Origin: Sphingobium fluviale
GTDB taxonomy: Bacteria; Pseudomonadota; Alphaproteobacteria; Sphingomonadales; Sphingomonadaceae
Direction of reading: 5' to 3'
Length of the DNA: 64,000 nt
Assembly: GCF_004122115.1 (NCBI RefSeq)
Contig: NZ_SBKP01000002.1
Location: forward strand, 124,001-188,000
Under the pieces are notes generated by a model. The model saw only the letters and a program-made list of their open reading frames with translations, was not told the DNA's origin and did not search any database. The position numbers and the translations under genes were made by a program. Shown here one piece after another: positions 16,830-24,031 of the stretch (position 1 is its first letter; every line of letters starts with the position of its first letter).

Positions 16830-18151
16830 GCCGATCGATCTGGGAGGAATTGGCCCACTGGCCTGAGGAACGGCTCGACGCGCTGCTCGATCAGCTGGGC
16901 CATGCCGGGCGCGCGACGCTGTTGCATGACTGGTCGGTCCATGCGCGGCCAGAACAACTGGCGCCGGATGGCGACTGGCGCATCTGGCTGATGCTGGCCG
17001 GGCGCGGCTATGGCAAGACCCGCGCGGGGGCGGAATGGGTGCGCTCCATTGCCGAGCGGGATGGCGGCGCGCGGATCGCGCTCGTCGGCGCTACGCTGCA
17101 TGACGCGCGCAGCGTGATGGTGGAGGGTGAGAGCGGCCTGCTCGGCATCGCGCCGCGCTGGGACCGGCCGATCTGGCACCCGGCCTTGAAGCGGCTGATC
17201 TGGAAATCCGGCGCGCAGGCGATGCTGTATGGCGCGGCGGAGCCGGAGAGCTTGCGCGGGCCGCAGTTTACCCATGCCTGGGCGGACGAGCTGGCGAAAT
17301 GGAGCTATGCCGAGGCGGCGTGGGACAATCTGATGCTGGGTTTGCGGCTTGGTGCGCAGCCACGTGTGCTGGCGAGCACCACGCCGCGCCCGGTGCCGCT
17401 GATCCGGCGTCTGGTGGAGCAGGCTGGCGTGGTGGTGAGCCGCGGGCGCACCCGCGACAACCGGCTGCATCTGGCGCAGGGTTTCCTCGCGGCGATGGAG
17501 CAGGACTATGGCGGCACGATGCTCGGCAGGCAGGAGCTGGACGGAGAGCTGATCGATGAACCCGAAGGCGCGCTGTGGACGCGCGCGCTGATCGAGCAGG
17601 CGCGGGTGCGGCGCGAGGCCTTGTGGAACGATGGCGACAGCCCGTTTGCGCGGGTGGTGGTGGCGGTCGATCCGCCGGCGTCGTCTGGCGGGGACGCATG
17701 CGGCATTGTGGTTGCCGGGCTGGGGCTGGATGGCATAGGCTATGTGATCGAGGATGCGTCCGCCGCCGGGCTAAGCCCGGAAGGCTGGGCGGCGCGGGTG
17801 GTGGCTGCCTCCGCGCGCCACGGCGCGGACCGGGTGGTGGCCGAGGCCAATATGGGCGGCGATATGGTCGAAAGCGTGCTGCGCGCGGCGGAAGCCGGGT
17901 TGCCGGTGCGGCTCGTGCACGCCAGCCGGGGCAAGAGCGCGCGGGCAGAGCCTGTCGCGGCGCTCTATGAGCGGGGGCGGGTCAAGCATATCGGTGCGTT
18001 TCCGGCGCTGGAGGATCAGCTCTGCGGCATGATGATCGGCGGCGGCTATGAAGGGCCAGGCCGCTCGCCCGACCGGGCGGATGCGCTGGTGTGGGCGCTG
18101 AGCGCGCTGATGCTGGAGAAAAGCGCCGGCTACGGGATCAGGAGCCTGTGA
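16826..18151 (+). CDS. GTA large terminase (DNA-packaging ATPase/nuclease, gp2)
   Basis: Motor that drives DNA into the GTA head and cuts it. The protein has 441 residues. Walker A is at residues 59-65 (GRGYGKT). The Walker B-like acidic pair is in THAWADELAKW. A C-terminal RNase-H-like nuclease domain starts at VVVAVDPPASSGGDACGI, where the first Asp is a likely metal ligand. In GTAs this enzyme packages random host DNA headful by headful. The next gene in line is not the portal but a LuxR-type regulator. Confidence 0.95.
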   Translation: MSRSIWEELAHWPEERLDALLDQLGHAGRATLLHDWSVHARPEQLAPDGDWRIWLMLAGRGYGKTRAGAEWVRSIAERDGGARIALVGATLHDARSVMVEGESGLLGIAPRWDRPIWHPALKRLIWKSGAQAMLYGAAEPESLRGPQFTHAWADELAKWSYAEAAWDNLMLGLRLGAQPRVLASTTPRPVPLIRRLVEQAGVVVSRGRTRDNRLHLAQGFLAAMEQDYGGTMLGRQELDGELIDEPEGALWTRALIEQARVRREALWNDGDSPFARVVVAVDPPASSGGDACGIVVAGLGLDGIGYVIEDASAAGLSPEGWAARVVAASARHGADRVVAEANMGGDMVESVLRAAEAGLPVRLVHASRGKSARAEPVAALYERGRVKHIGAFPALEDQLCGMMIGGGYEGPGRSPDRADALVWALSALMLEKSAGYGIRSL

Positions 18152-18224
18152 ATGGCGTATCATAAGGGGACGATCGGGAGCGCCGGTTTTACCGATGTAT
18201 CCCCGGCGGGAAATTTGAGCTATA

Positions 18225-18234
18225 ACAGGCCTGT
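18225..18234. promoter_or_regulatory. Short palindrome upstream of the luxR-type gene
   Basis: ACAGGCCTGT is a perfect 10-base palindrome 14 bases before the proposed TTG start of the LuxR-type regulator. It is a candidate autoregulatory site only; lux boxes are usually longer (about 20 bases) and the flanks do not extend the symmetry. Confidence 0.3.
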
Positions 18235-18248
18235 GGGTATGTCTGAGT

Positions 18249-18974
18249 TTGGATGAGACCGTGAGCCTCAAGGTAGCGGAGATAAGTGATGCTGGCTCCC
18301 CCCCAGAGCTTTGGCGGGTGGTGCGCGGCTATTATCGCGAGCTTGGTTTTCGCGGGTTCGCCTATTTCATGGCGAACCGGGGCGACTCGTTGGTGCGGGG
18401 TGGATTCAACCTTGTTCATCGCGGGTTTTCGCGCAAGGTCGTCCAGGCCTATGTGACCGAAGGCTGGGGCGAGAAAGATCCGCTGCCGCAAATAGTTATC
18501 GGCAGGGGCGCGCCTACCCGCTGGTCCGAGGCCTGGAGCCAGATGCAGCCGGACGCCGAACACATGGCGTTCCTGAACCGGATGCGCGAGGCGGAACTGG
18601 ACGATGGCTTTACCCTGCCGGTCTATGGGCCGGGCGGACGCAACGGCAGCGTCAATATAGGCGCGGCGGTGAGAGAGAGCGTGTTCGAAACCGCACCGGT
18701 CGATGAAATGCACATGGTGGCGCAGGTTGCGCATATGCGGCTATGCCAGCTTTTGCCTGACAGGGGGCCGCTGGAAAAGCCGCTTTCCGCGCGGGAGCTG
18801 GAAATTCTGGACTGGGTGGCGCGCGGCAAGAGCAACGGTGTGATCGCCGACATTCTAGACCTGTCTGGCGCGACGGTGGATACCTATTTGCGGCGCATCT
18901 ATGAAAAGCTCGATGTGTCGGACCGCACGTCTGCGGCGGTTGTCGGCGTCGGCATGGGTCTCATCGCCGCCTAG
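18249..18974 (+). CDS. LuxR-family regulator with autoinducer-binding domain, embedded in the GTA cluster
   Basis: 241-aa protein with an N-terminal acyl-homoserine-lactone-binding domain and a C-terminal GerE helix-turn-helix (LSARELEILDWVARGKSNGV, GATVDTYLRRIYEKLDV). Aligned by spacing to TraR/LuxR, the conserved pocket residues are Tyr68, Asp77, Pro78, Trp92 and Gly120, with the usual first Trp replaced by Val64. No luxI-type synthase is in the window, so it would be a LuxR solo. The start is uncertain: TTG 18249 or GTG 18261. It lies on the GTA strand between large terminase and portal, a position normally empty. Confidence 0.9.
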   Translation: MDETVSLKVAEISDAGSPPELWRVVRGYYRELGFRGFAYFMANRGDSLVRGGFNLVHRGFSRKVVQAYVTEGWGEKDPLPQIVIGRGAPTRWSEAWSQMQPDAEHMAFLNRMREAELDDGFTLPVYGPGGRNGSVNIGAAVRESVFETAPVDEMHMVAQVAHMRLCQLLPDRGPLEKPLSARELEILDWVARGKSNGVIADILDLSGATVDTYLRRIYEKLDVSDRTSAAVVGVGMGLIAA

Positions 18975-18976
18975 AG

Positions 18977-19097
18977 GAATTGCTCTCCATCGGTCTGCAA
19001 ATGGCGTTCTGCTGCGCTTCCGGTGCTCACGACCCTTAAAGGTCGCTGCGCGCCGGTTCTCGCATTCCACCATTTTCGACTCAATGGAGAGCAATTC
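18977..19097. repeat. 121-bp MITE-like stem-loop element, copy A
   Basis: Perfect 14-bp terminal inverted repeats (GAATTGCTCTCCAT at 18977-18990 and its complement at 19084-19097) enclose a core. The core contains CGCTTCCGGTGCTCACGACC, then AAAGGTCGCT and GCGCCGGTTCTCGCA. Within it, CGACC and GGTCG form an inner hairpin. The core recurs at 29102-29157, also between GTA genes, with different terminal arms. It lies between the luxR-type gene and the portal gene. Confidence 0.8.
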
Positions 19098-19137
19098 GGA
19101 CACCCGAATCTGTTCTCGGCTCCAACGGAGTAACCTC

Positions 19138-20286
19138 ATGAAATTGTTCGGATGGAAGGGGGCGGCGGTGGCGCCGCGCCCGGTCTTGTCGCGCGCCTAT
19201 ATGATCGGCGGCCCGGCGCTGGGCGAATGGCCCTCCAGTTATGATGCGCAGGTGCGCGCGGCCGTGCTTGCCAACCCGGTGGCGCAGCGCGCGGTGCGGC
19301 TGGTGTCTGAGGCGGCGGGTGGCGCGGCGGTGGTGGCGTCTGGCGCTTCCGCGGCTGACAATGCGCTGGCGCTGGAGATGGTGCGCCATGCCTCGGCGGG
19401 GCAGGGCTTGATCGAGACGCTGGCGCTGCACCTGCTGTTGCATGGCAACGGCTTTGTGCAGATTTTGGCGGATAGCGAAGGCGAACCGGCAGAGCTGTTT
19501 GCGCTGAGGCCGGAGCGGATGAGCGTTGATGTAGACACTAATGGCTGGCCGATTGCCTATCATTACCGGGTGCAGGGCCGGCTGACGCGGCTGTGGGCCG
19601 AGGATGGCCGGGGCCGCACCGCCGTGATCCACCTGAAAGCGATCAACCCGCTCGACGATCATATGGGGCTGGGCTGCATCGGCGCGGCGAGCGGGCCGGT
19701 GGCGATCCACAATGCCGCGACGACATGGAACAAGGCGCTGCTTGACAATATGGCGCGGCCCAGCGGCGCGCTGGTCTATGACAGCGGCAAGGATGGCGCG
19801 ACGCTTTCGGCTGAGCAGTTCGCGCGGCTGAAGGCGGAGATGGAGGCGGCGTTTGCCGGCGCGATCAATGCGGGCAAGCCGATGCTGCTCGAAGGCGGCC
19901 TCAAATGGCAGTCGCTCTCGATGTCGCCCGCCGAAATGGATTTCGTGGCGCTGAAGGCGTCTGCCGCGCGGGAGATAGCGCTCGCTTTCGGCGTGCCGCC
20001 CATGATGCTCGGCCTGCCGGGCGACAATACCTATGCCAATTATCGCGAGGCGAACAAGGCGCTGTGGCGGCAGACGATATTGCCGCTGATGGCGAAGATA
20101 TTGGGCGGCATCGCGCAGGGTTTGCGGCCCGCGATGCCGGGGCTGGAGCTGGCGGTCGACCTCGATCGGGTGCCCGAACTGGCGGACGAACGCACCGCAT
20201 TGTGGGAACGGGTGAGCGGTGCGGATTTCCTGAGCGCGGAAGAGAAGCGGGCGATGCTGGGGATCGCTGGACCGGGAGGCGCATAA
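19138..20286 (+). CDS. GTA portal protein (HK97 family, gp3)
   Basis: Dodecameric ring through which DNA enters and leaves the capsid. The protein is 382 aa. ATG 19138 follows an ACGGAG ribosome site. Family features are the N-terminal VLANPVAQRAVRLVSEAAG, the central LHLLLHGNGFVQIL, and the C-terminal SAAREIALAFGVPPMMLG followed by DNTYANYREANKALWRQTILPL, the portal/HK97 signature. The gap to the preceding gene holds a 121-bp stem-loop element, so expression may be affected by that structure. Confidence 0.95.
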   Translation: MKLFGWKGAAVAPRPVLSRAYMIGGPALGEWPSSYDAQVRAAVLANPVAQRAVRLVSEAAGGAAVVASGASAADNALALEMVRHASAGQGLIETLALHLLLHGNGFVQILADSEGEPAELFALRPERMSVDVDTNGWPIAYHYRVQGRLTRLWAEDGRGRTAVIHLKAINPLDDHMGLGCIGAASGPVAIHNAATTWNKALLDNMARPSGALVYDSGKDGATLSAEQFARLKAEMEAAFAGAINAGKPMLLEGGLKWQSLSMSPAEMDFVALKASAAREIALAFGVPPMMLGLPGDNTYANYREANKALWRQTILPLMAKILGGIAQGLRPAMPGLELAVDLDRVPELADERTALWERVSGADFLSAEEKRAMLGIAGPGGA

Positions 20287-20289
20287 TTG

Positions 20290-20420
20290 GCTTGCCGCAT
20301 CGGCCCGCTCCCCCTCCCGCAGCCGAGTCTCGTGCCTCGGCAGCGCTCCCATAAGATACCCTGTCGGGAGGTTGGGAGGGGCGTGGCCGAGGCGCGTGAC
20401 TCGTCCACGGGGCTGGCGCC
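20290..20420. repeat. Intergenic stem-loop region between portal and DUF6127 genes
   Basis: Non-coding spacer in an otherwise tightly packed cluster. It contains GCCGAG/CTCGGC (8-base loop, about 20322-20341) and pyrimidine-rich then purine-rich tracts (CCCCCTCCC, later GGGAGG and GGGAGGGG) that can pair. The sequence resembles a dispersed intergenic repeat, but no second copy occurs in the window. Confidence 0.45.
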
Positions 20421-20439
20421 GAATCAAGGAGTAAACACA

Positions 20440-20751
20440 ATGAGAGAGAGCGATATGCTGGCCGGGCTGGTGGCGCAGGCCGAGGGGCGCGGCGGTGATC
20501 TGGTGACGATCCGCGCGCTGGTGGAGGAGGCGAGCGAGATGGGCGCGGGCCGCGCGCTCGACCGGCTGGGCCTCTCCGACCGCGCGGCTGAGGATGATGT
20601 GCGCGAGCTGCGCGAACTGCTCTCTGCCTGGCGCGATGCGAAGGCGGCGGCCAAGAACGCGGTGATCGGCTGGCTGGTGCGGGCGGCCCTCGCGCTGGTG
20701 TTGCTGGGCATTGCGGTGAAGACGGGACTCGTCTCGCTGGTGCGGCCTTGA
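20440..20751 (+). CDS. DUF6127 family small membrane protein of the GTA cluster
   Basis: 103-aa protein starting at ATG 20440 behind AAGGAG. The N-terminal part is acidic and helical (SDMLAGLVAQAEGRGGD, then RALVEEASEMGAGRALDRLG). The C-terminal third has one membrane segment (AVIGWLVRAALALVLLGIAV). A small membrane protein at this position, between portal and protease, is regular in alphaproteobacterial GTA clusters. Its role is unknown; it might attach assembling particles to the inner membrane. Confidence 0.75.
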   Translation: MRESDMLAGLVAQAEGRGGDLVTIRALVEEASEMGAGRALDRLGLSDRAAEDDVRELRELLSAWRDAKAAAKNAVIGWLVRAALALVLLGIAVKTGLVSLVRP

Positions 20752-21284
20752 GCGGGGAGAGAGCAAGCGTGCTCCTGCGCAAGCAGGAGTCCAGAGGACA
20801 GGGCACGTCATCCGATCCCTGGGTTCCTGCTTCCGCAGGAACACAAGAGCGACCGAAGGAGGGCGTGCGCTTCGCGGGCTATGCCGCGCTGTTCGACAAG
20901 CAGGATCGCGGCGGAGACATCATCCGCAAGGGTGCGTTTGCGCGGGCGATCGCGTGGTGGCGCGGGCGCGGCAAGACGGTGCCGCTGTTGTGGCAGCACC
21001 GGCCAGACAAGCCCATCGGCATCATTGAGAGCCTGGCCGAGGACGAACGCGGGCTGCGCGTGATCGGCCATGTGCGGGCCGATGCGCCCGCAGAGGCCGC
21101 CGCGATGCTGAAGCAGGGGCAGGTGAACGGGCTGTCGTTCGGCTATCGCGTGGCGAAGGCGGACGGGCGGCACCCGCGCGTGCTGAAGGATCTGGACCTG
21201 GTGGAGGTGAGCCTTGTCACCTTCCCGATGCAGCCCGCCGCGCGGGTTCATGCGGTGGAATCAACTCATACCTCGTCACCCTGA
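20748..21284 (+). CDS. GTA prohead protease (HK97 family, gp4) with repeat-derived N-terminus
   Basis: Serine protease that trims the capsid delta domain during head maturation. The core from residue 41 (RFAGYAALFDKQDRGGDIIRKGAF) to about residue 172 matches HK97 prohead proteases, with LLWQHRPDKPIGII holding the probable catalytic His and VNGLSFGYRV the Ser. Residues 7-33 are encoded by a dispersed stem-loop repeat and are not family sequence. Start could be TTG 20748 (overlapping the upstream stop) or GTG 20865, which has AAGGAGG unusually close. The last few residues (THTSSP) also come from repeat DNA. Confidence 0.88.
   Translation: MSGERASVLLRKQESRGQGTSSDPWVPASAGTQERPKEGVRFAGYAALFDKQDRGGDIIRKGAFARAIAWWRGRGKTVPLLWQHRPDKPIGIIESLAEDERGLRVIGHVRADAPAEAAAMLKQGQVNGLSFGYRVAKADGRHPRVLKDLDLVEVSLVTFPMQPAARVHAVESTHTSSP
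20765..20853. repeat. Dispersed stem-loop repeat inserted at the 5' end of the protease gene
   Basis: Two perfect hairpins: CTCCTGC/GCAGGAG near 20772-20789 and GTTCCTGC/GCAGGAAC (loop TTCC) at 20823-20842. Their translation contains VLLRKQESR and PWVPASAGTQ, the kind of peptide produced when this widespread proteobacterial intergenic repeat is read through. Here it is in frame with the protease. Confidence 0.7.
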
Positions 21285-21375
21285 ACTTGGTTCAGGGTCC
21301 ATTTCTCCCCACGCACCACCACATTCAGCGGCGGGATGGATGCTGAAACAAGTTCAGCATGACGGTGGGAAATTC
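21263..21375. repeat. Dispersed double-hairpin repeat between protease and capsid genes
   Basis: ACCCTGAAC/GTTCAGGGT (21278-21298, 3-base loop) and ATGCTGAA/TTCAGCAT (21340-21360, 5-base loop) are both perfect. This arrangement, with TGAAC and TTCAGCATGACG motifs, is typical of repeats scattered through sphingomonad genomes. It overlaps the last codons of the protease gene. Confidence 0.7.
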
Positions 21376-21392
21376 AAGTGACGAAGAAGCAG

Positions 21393-21417
21393 GGCGGACC
21401 GTGGGGCCGCCTTTTTT
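21393..21417 (+). terminator. Terminator-like hairpin directly before the capsid gene
   Basis: GGCGGACC (21393-21400) pairs with GGGCCGCC (21404-21411) with one mismatch, around a 3-base loop, and is followed by six T residues (21412-21417). The capsid start codon is 37 bases further on, which leaves little room for a new promoter. It may attenuate or process the GTA transcript. Confidence 0.7.
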
Positions 21418-21453
21418 GTGACCTTTCTACGACCTCTTTTGCAGGAGAAGCCT

Positions 21454-22596
21454 ATGTATGAAGTGAAAGCCGACGCGCTGGAGGAGAGCTTTGATGCGCT
21501 CGGCCAGACGGACAAGATTTCGACGCTTGAAGCAGATGTCGCCGCGCTGAAAGGCCAGGTGGCCGCGGTTCAGCGCACTGCCATCGCCCGCCCGGCGCTG
21601 GATGGCGTGAAGGGCGGTGATGTGGACCCGGCCCGTGCCGCCTTTGTCGATAAATATCTGCGCCACGGCATGGAGGCGGGGCTGGAGCTGAAAAGCTTTA
21701 CCGGAGCCACCTCGGCAACCGGCGGCTTCGCGGTGCCGCGCGAGCTGGACGCGATGATCGAGACGTTTTTGAAGGCATCCTCGCCGATCCGCTCGGTGGC
21801 CAATGTCGTCAAGGTCGGTTCGGCGGGCTATCGCAAGCTGGTGACGACCGGCGGCACGCCGTCCGGCTGGGCCGCTGAAACCGCCGCGCGGCCCGAAACC
21901 GGTACGCCGGTGTTTAGCGAGATCGTGCCGCCATGGGGCGATCTTTATGCCAACCCGTCAGCCAGCCAGTCAATGCTCGACGATGCCCAGTTCGATGTTG
22001 AAAACTGGCTTGCGGGCGAGATTGCGATGGAGTTTGCGCGGGCAGAAGGCGCGGCGTTCGTCAACGGCACCGGCACCAACCAGCCCAAGGGCTTCCTCAC
22101 CTACACCACCACCAACGAGGTGGACAGCATCCGCGCGTTCGGCACGATCCAGTATGTCGCGGCAGGCGCGGCGGGCGGCTTTGTCGCCACCAATCCGCAG
22201 GACAAGCTGGTCGATCTGGTCCACGCGCTCAAAGCACCCTATCGTCAGGGTGCGGCGTGGGTGATGAACGCGGCGACGCTGGCCGTGATCCGCAAGTTCA
22301 AGACCTCGGACGGCGCGTTCATGTGGCAGCCGGCACTGGCGGCGGATCAGCCCGCGACCTTGCTCGGCTATCCGGTGATCGAGGCAGGCGACATGCCGGA
22401 CATCGCAGCCAACAGCCTCTCGATCGCGTTTGGCAACTTCCGCCATGGCTATGTGATCGCGGAGCGCAACGAAACCAGCGTGCTGCGCGATCCCTACAGC
22501 AACAAGCCCTATGTGAACTTCTATTCGGTGAAGCGCATCGGCGGTGCTGTCGTGAACAGCGAGGCGATCAAACTGATGAAGTTCAGCATTTCCTGA
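21454..22596 (+). CDS. GTA major capsid protein (HK97 fold, gp5)
   Basis: Shell protein of the GTA head, 380 aa. ATG 21454 has GCAGGAG upstream. Residues about 1-60 form a coiled coil (ISTLEADVAALKGQVAAVQ), the delta/scaffold domain expected to be removed by the protease. The HK97 fold follows, with ATSATGGFAVPRELDAMIE at the mature N-terminus, then VSASQSMLDDA-like and EFARAEGAAFVNGTGTNQP segments and the C-terminal FGNFRHGYVIAER. The gene is bracketed by terminator-like hairpins. Confidence 0.96.
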   Translation: MYEVKADALEESFDALGQTDKISTLEADVAALKGQVAAVQRTAIARPALDGVKGGDVDPARAAFVDKYLRHGMEAGLELKSFTGATSATGGFAVPRELDAMIETFLKASSPIRSVANVVKVGSAGYRKLVTTGGTPSGWAAETAARPETGTPVFSEIVPPWGDLYANPSASQSMLDDAQFDVENWLAGEIAMEFARAEGAAFVNGTGTNQPKGFLTYTTTNEVDSIRAFGTIQYVAAGAAGGFVATNPQDKLVDLVHALKAPYRQGAAWVMNAATLAVIRKFKTSDGAFMWQPALAADQPATLLGYPVIEAGDMPDIAANSLSIAFGNFRHGYVIAERNETSVLRDPYSNKPYVNFYSVKRIGGAVVNSEAIKLMKFSIS

Positions 22597-22599
22597 GGC

Positions 22600-22700
22600 T
22601 GATTTGGTTCGCGCAGAGGCGCAGAGTACGCAGAGAGGCTGTTCGGCTTCGCTGCGCCTCTTGTTGCCTCTGCGTGCTGACTTGATGGGCCTTCGGCCCG
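22600..22700. repeat. CGCAGAGGCGCAGAG-type repeat after the capsid gene
   Basis: Starts with CGCAGAGGCGCAGAG and ACGCAGAGAGG and later shows the complement-like CCTCTGCGTGCTGA, so the ends can pair into a long imperfect stem. This resembles the common intergenic GCAGAGG repeats of proteobacteria. It is non-coding. Confidence 0.5.
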
Positions 22701-22718
22701 GAGTGTCTCCCCTGAACT

Positions 22719-22754
22719 GGCCTCTCCCATTGCCCGATGGGGGAGGCCATTTTT
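22719..22754 (+). terminator. Strong terminator-like hairpin after the capsid gene
   Basis: GGCCTCTCCCAT (22719-22730) pairs with ATGGGGGAGGCC (22737-22748), 12 pairs with one G-T wobble, around a 6-base loop. It is followed by ATTTTT. It lies immediately upstream of the connector gene's ribosome site, so it would separate capsid mRNA from the tail genes unless read through. Confidence 0.75.
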
Positions 22755-22771
22755 CGGCGGAGGAATGAAAT

Positions 22772-23329
22772 GTGGGGGCGCAGGCCATGACAGTGACAAT
22801 GAGCGCGGTGGCGCAAGGCACCATCGACGCAGGATTAGCAGAGACCAAGGCGTGGCTGCGGATCGAAACCGCGACCGACGATGGCGCGATTGGCGCACTG
22901 GTGCGCTCTGCCATCGGCATGGCGGAGGATTTCTGCGCGCAGGCCATGTTTGCGCGCGCCGGGGTGGAACGACTGGCGCTTAGCAGCGAATGGACCCGGC
23001 TGCGCGCCTGCCCGGTCAGCGCGATCAGCGGAGCGCGCGCGATCGCGGCGGACGGAACGGCGAGTACGCTCGCCGTGGGGACCTATGCGATAGACATCAC
23101 GGGTGACGGCGATGGCTGGGTGCGCGTCAGCCAGTCTCGCGCCGAGACGCGGCTGGAAGTGGACCTGGTGGCAGGCATCGCCGCCGACTGGCCCAGCCTG
23201 CCGGACAGCTTGCGGCAGGGCATCGTCCGCCTCGCCGCGCATCTCTTTACCGAGCGGGAAAGCAGCGAGCCGCCGCCCGCGATCGTCACCGCGCTCTGGC
23301 GGCCGTGGCGCAGGATGCGGATCGCATGA
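22772..23329 (+). CDS. GTA head-tail connector protein (gp6)
   Basis: 185-aa adaptor that joins the portal ring to the tail. GTG 22772 has GGAGG 8 bases upstream; ATG 22787 is an alternative. The N-terminal helical segment (GLAETKAWLRIETATDDGAI, then VRSAIGMAEDFCAQAM) is the phage gp6-like DNA-packaging/connector domain. A beta-rich middle and the terminal helix SLPDSLRQGIVRLAAHLFTE complete the pattern. It overlaps the next gene (ATGA at 23326-23329). Confidence 0.85.
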   Translation: MGAQAMTVTMSAVAQGTIDAGLAETKAWLRIETATDDGAIGALVRSAIGMAEDFCAQAMFARAGVERLALSSEWTRLRACPVSAISGARAIAADGTASTLAVGTYAIDITGDGDGWVRVSQSRAETRLEVDLVAGIAADWPSLPDSLRQGIVRLAAHLFTERESSEPPPAIVTALWRPWRRMRIA

Positions 23330-23538
23330 GGGCGTTCGATGGCCTGATGGGCCGGGCGCAGCGTCATGCCGAAGCGCGTGCGGCGCGCAGACGGCGCAGC
23401 ATATCCGAGGAGGCGGGCGGATTGCCCGGCATCTCGGCCTATGTCGAGGGCGATGACGTGATCCTCGAAGGGCGCGGCCTGCTGGACCGCTGGATCAGGG
23501 ACGCAAGCCTGCGGCACATTGGGAGGACCGCGCCATGA
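23326..23538 (+). CDS. Small GTA joining protein (gp7 position)
   Basis: 70-aa basic protein (RAQRHAEARAARRRRSISEE) starting in the stop of the connector gene and overlapping the tail-terminator gene by 4 bases. The C-terminal half (ISAYVEGDDVILEGRGLL, then RWIRDASL) looks like a short beta unit. The position equals the head-closure gene of R. capsulatus GTA, but it is shorter than I would expect of a classic head-closure protein; function is inferred from order only. Confidence 0.65.
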   Translation: MRAFDGLMGRAQRHAEARAARRRRSISEEAGGLPGISAYVEGDDVILEGRGLLDRWIRDASLRHIGRTAP

Positions 23539-23930
23539 ACCCGGATGTCGATATTCGCGCGGCGCTGATCGCGCTGTTGCGGGCGGACGCGGCGCTCACC
23601 GCGCAGGTCAACCGCATTTACGACGGCACGCCGGACAAGGGGACCCCGCCGATGGTGATCGTGGGCGAGGGCATTGGCACCGACTGGGCGACCAAGGACA
23701 GGCCGGGGCGCGAGCTGCGCATCGGCATCGGCATTGAGGACGACCGCGAAACCCACACCCGCATCGGCGCGATCATGCCGCTGGTGGATGCGGCGGTGCA
23801 GGGGCTTTCGGGCGCCGTGGGCATGTGGCGTATCGGCAGCCTCGTCATGACCCGTTCCCGCTTGCTGCGCAATGGCGCGGGGCGCTGGAATGCGGTGATG
23901 GATTACCGGATCAGGGTGCTCGCTATATAA
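23535..23930 (+). CDS. GTA tail terminator, DUF3168 family (gp8)
   Basis: 131-aa protein of the DUF3168 family, which caps the tail tube at the head-proximal end. The N-terminal helix VDIRAALIALLRADAALTAQV and RIYDGTPDKGTPPMVIVGE are characteristic. The C-terminal beta strands (YRIRVLAI) close the fold. After this gene the cluster is interrupted by about 490 bases holding stem-loops and an opposite-strand gene. Confidence 0.85.
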   Translation: MNPDVDIRAALIALLRADAALTAQVNRIYDGTPDKGTPPMVIVGEGIGTDWATKDRPGRELRIGIGIEDDRETHTRIGAIMPLVDAAVQGLSGAVGMWRIGSLVMTRSRLLRNGAGRWNAVMDYRIRVLAI

Positions 23931-23935
23931 TTGGA

Positions 23936-24021
23936 TCCGAAACAGGCAGCTGCGCTGCGTTTCGGACGATCGGCACCGGCCCGCTCCCGCGCATCCAAAA
24001 TTCGCTGTTTCGCGAATTTTG
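23936..24021. repeat. Two adjacent stem-loops between tail terminator and antisense gene
   Basis: TCCGAAAC/GTTTCGGA (23936-23943, 23959-23966) and CAAAATTCGC/GCGAATTTTG (23996-24005, 24012-24021) are perfect. An outer pair, TTGGAT (23931-23936) with ATCCAA (23993-23998), can form an alternative stem. They lie downstream of both the tail-terminator gene and the convergent secreted-protein gene and could terminate either. Confidence 0.55.
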
Positions 24022-24031
24022 CCAAAAAACC

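Noticed and set aside
19081..20844. Minus-strand open frame of 587 codons across the portal gene
   Set aside because: Shadow of the GTA portal and DUF6127 genes; composition is that of an antisense GC-rich frame.
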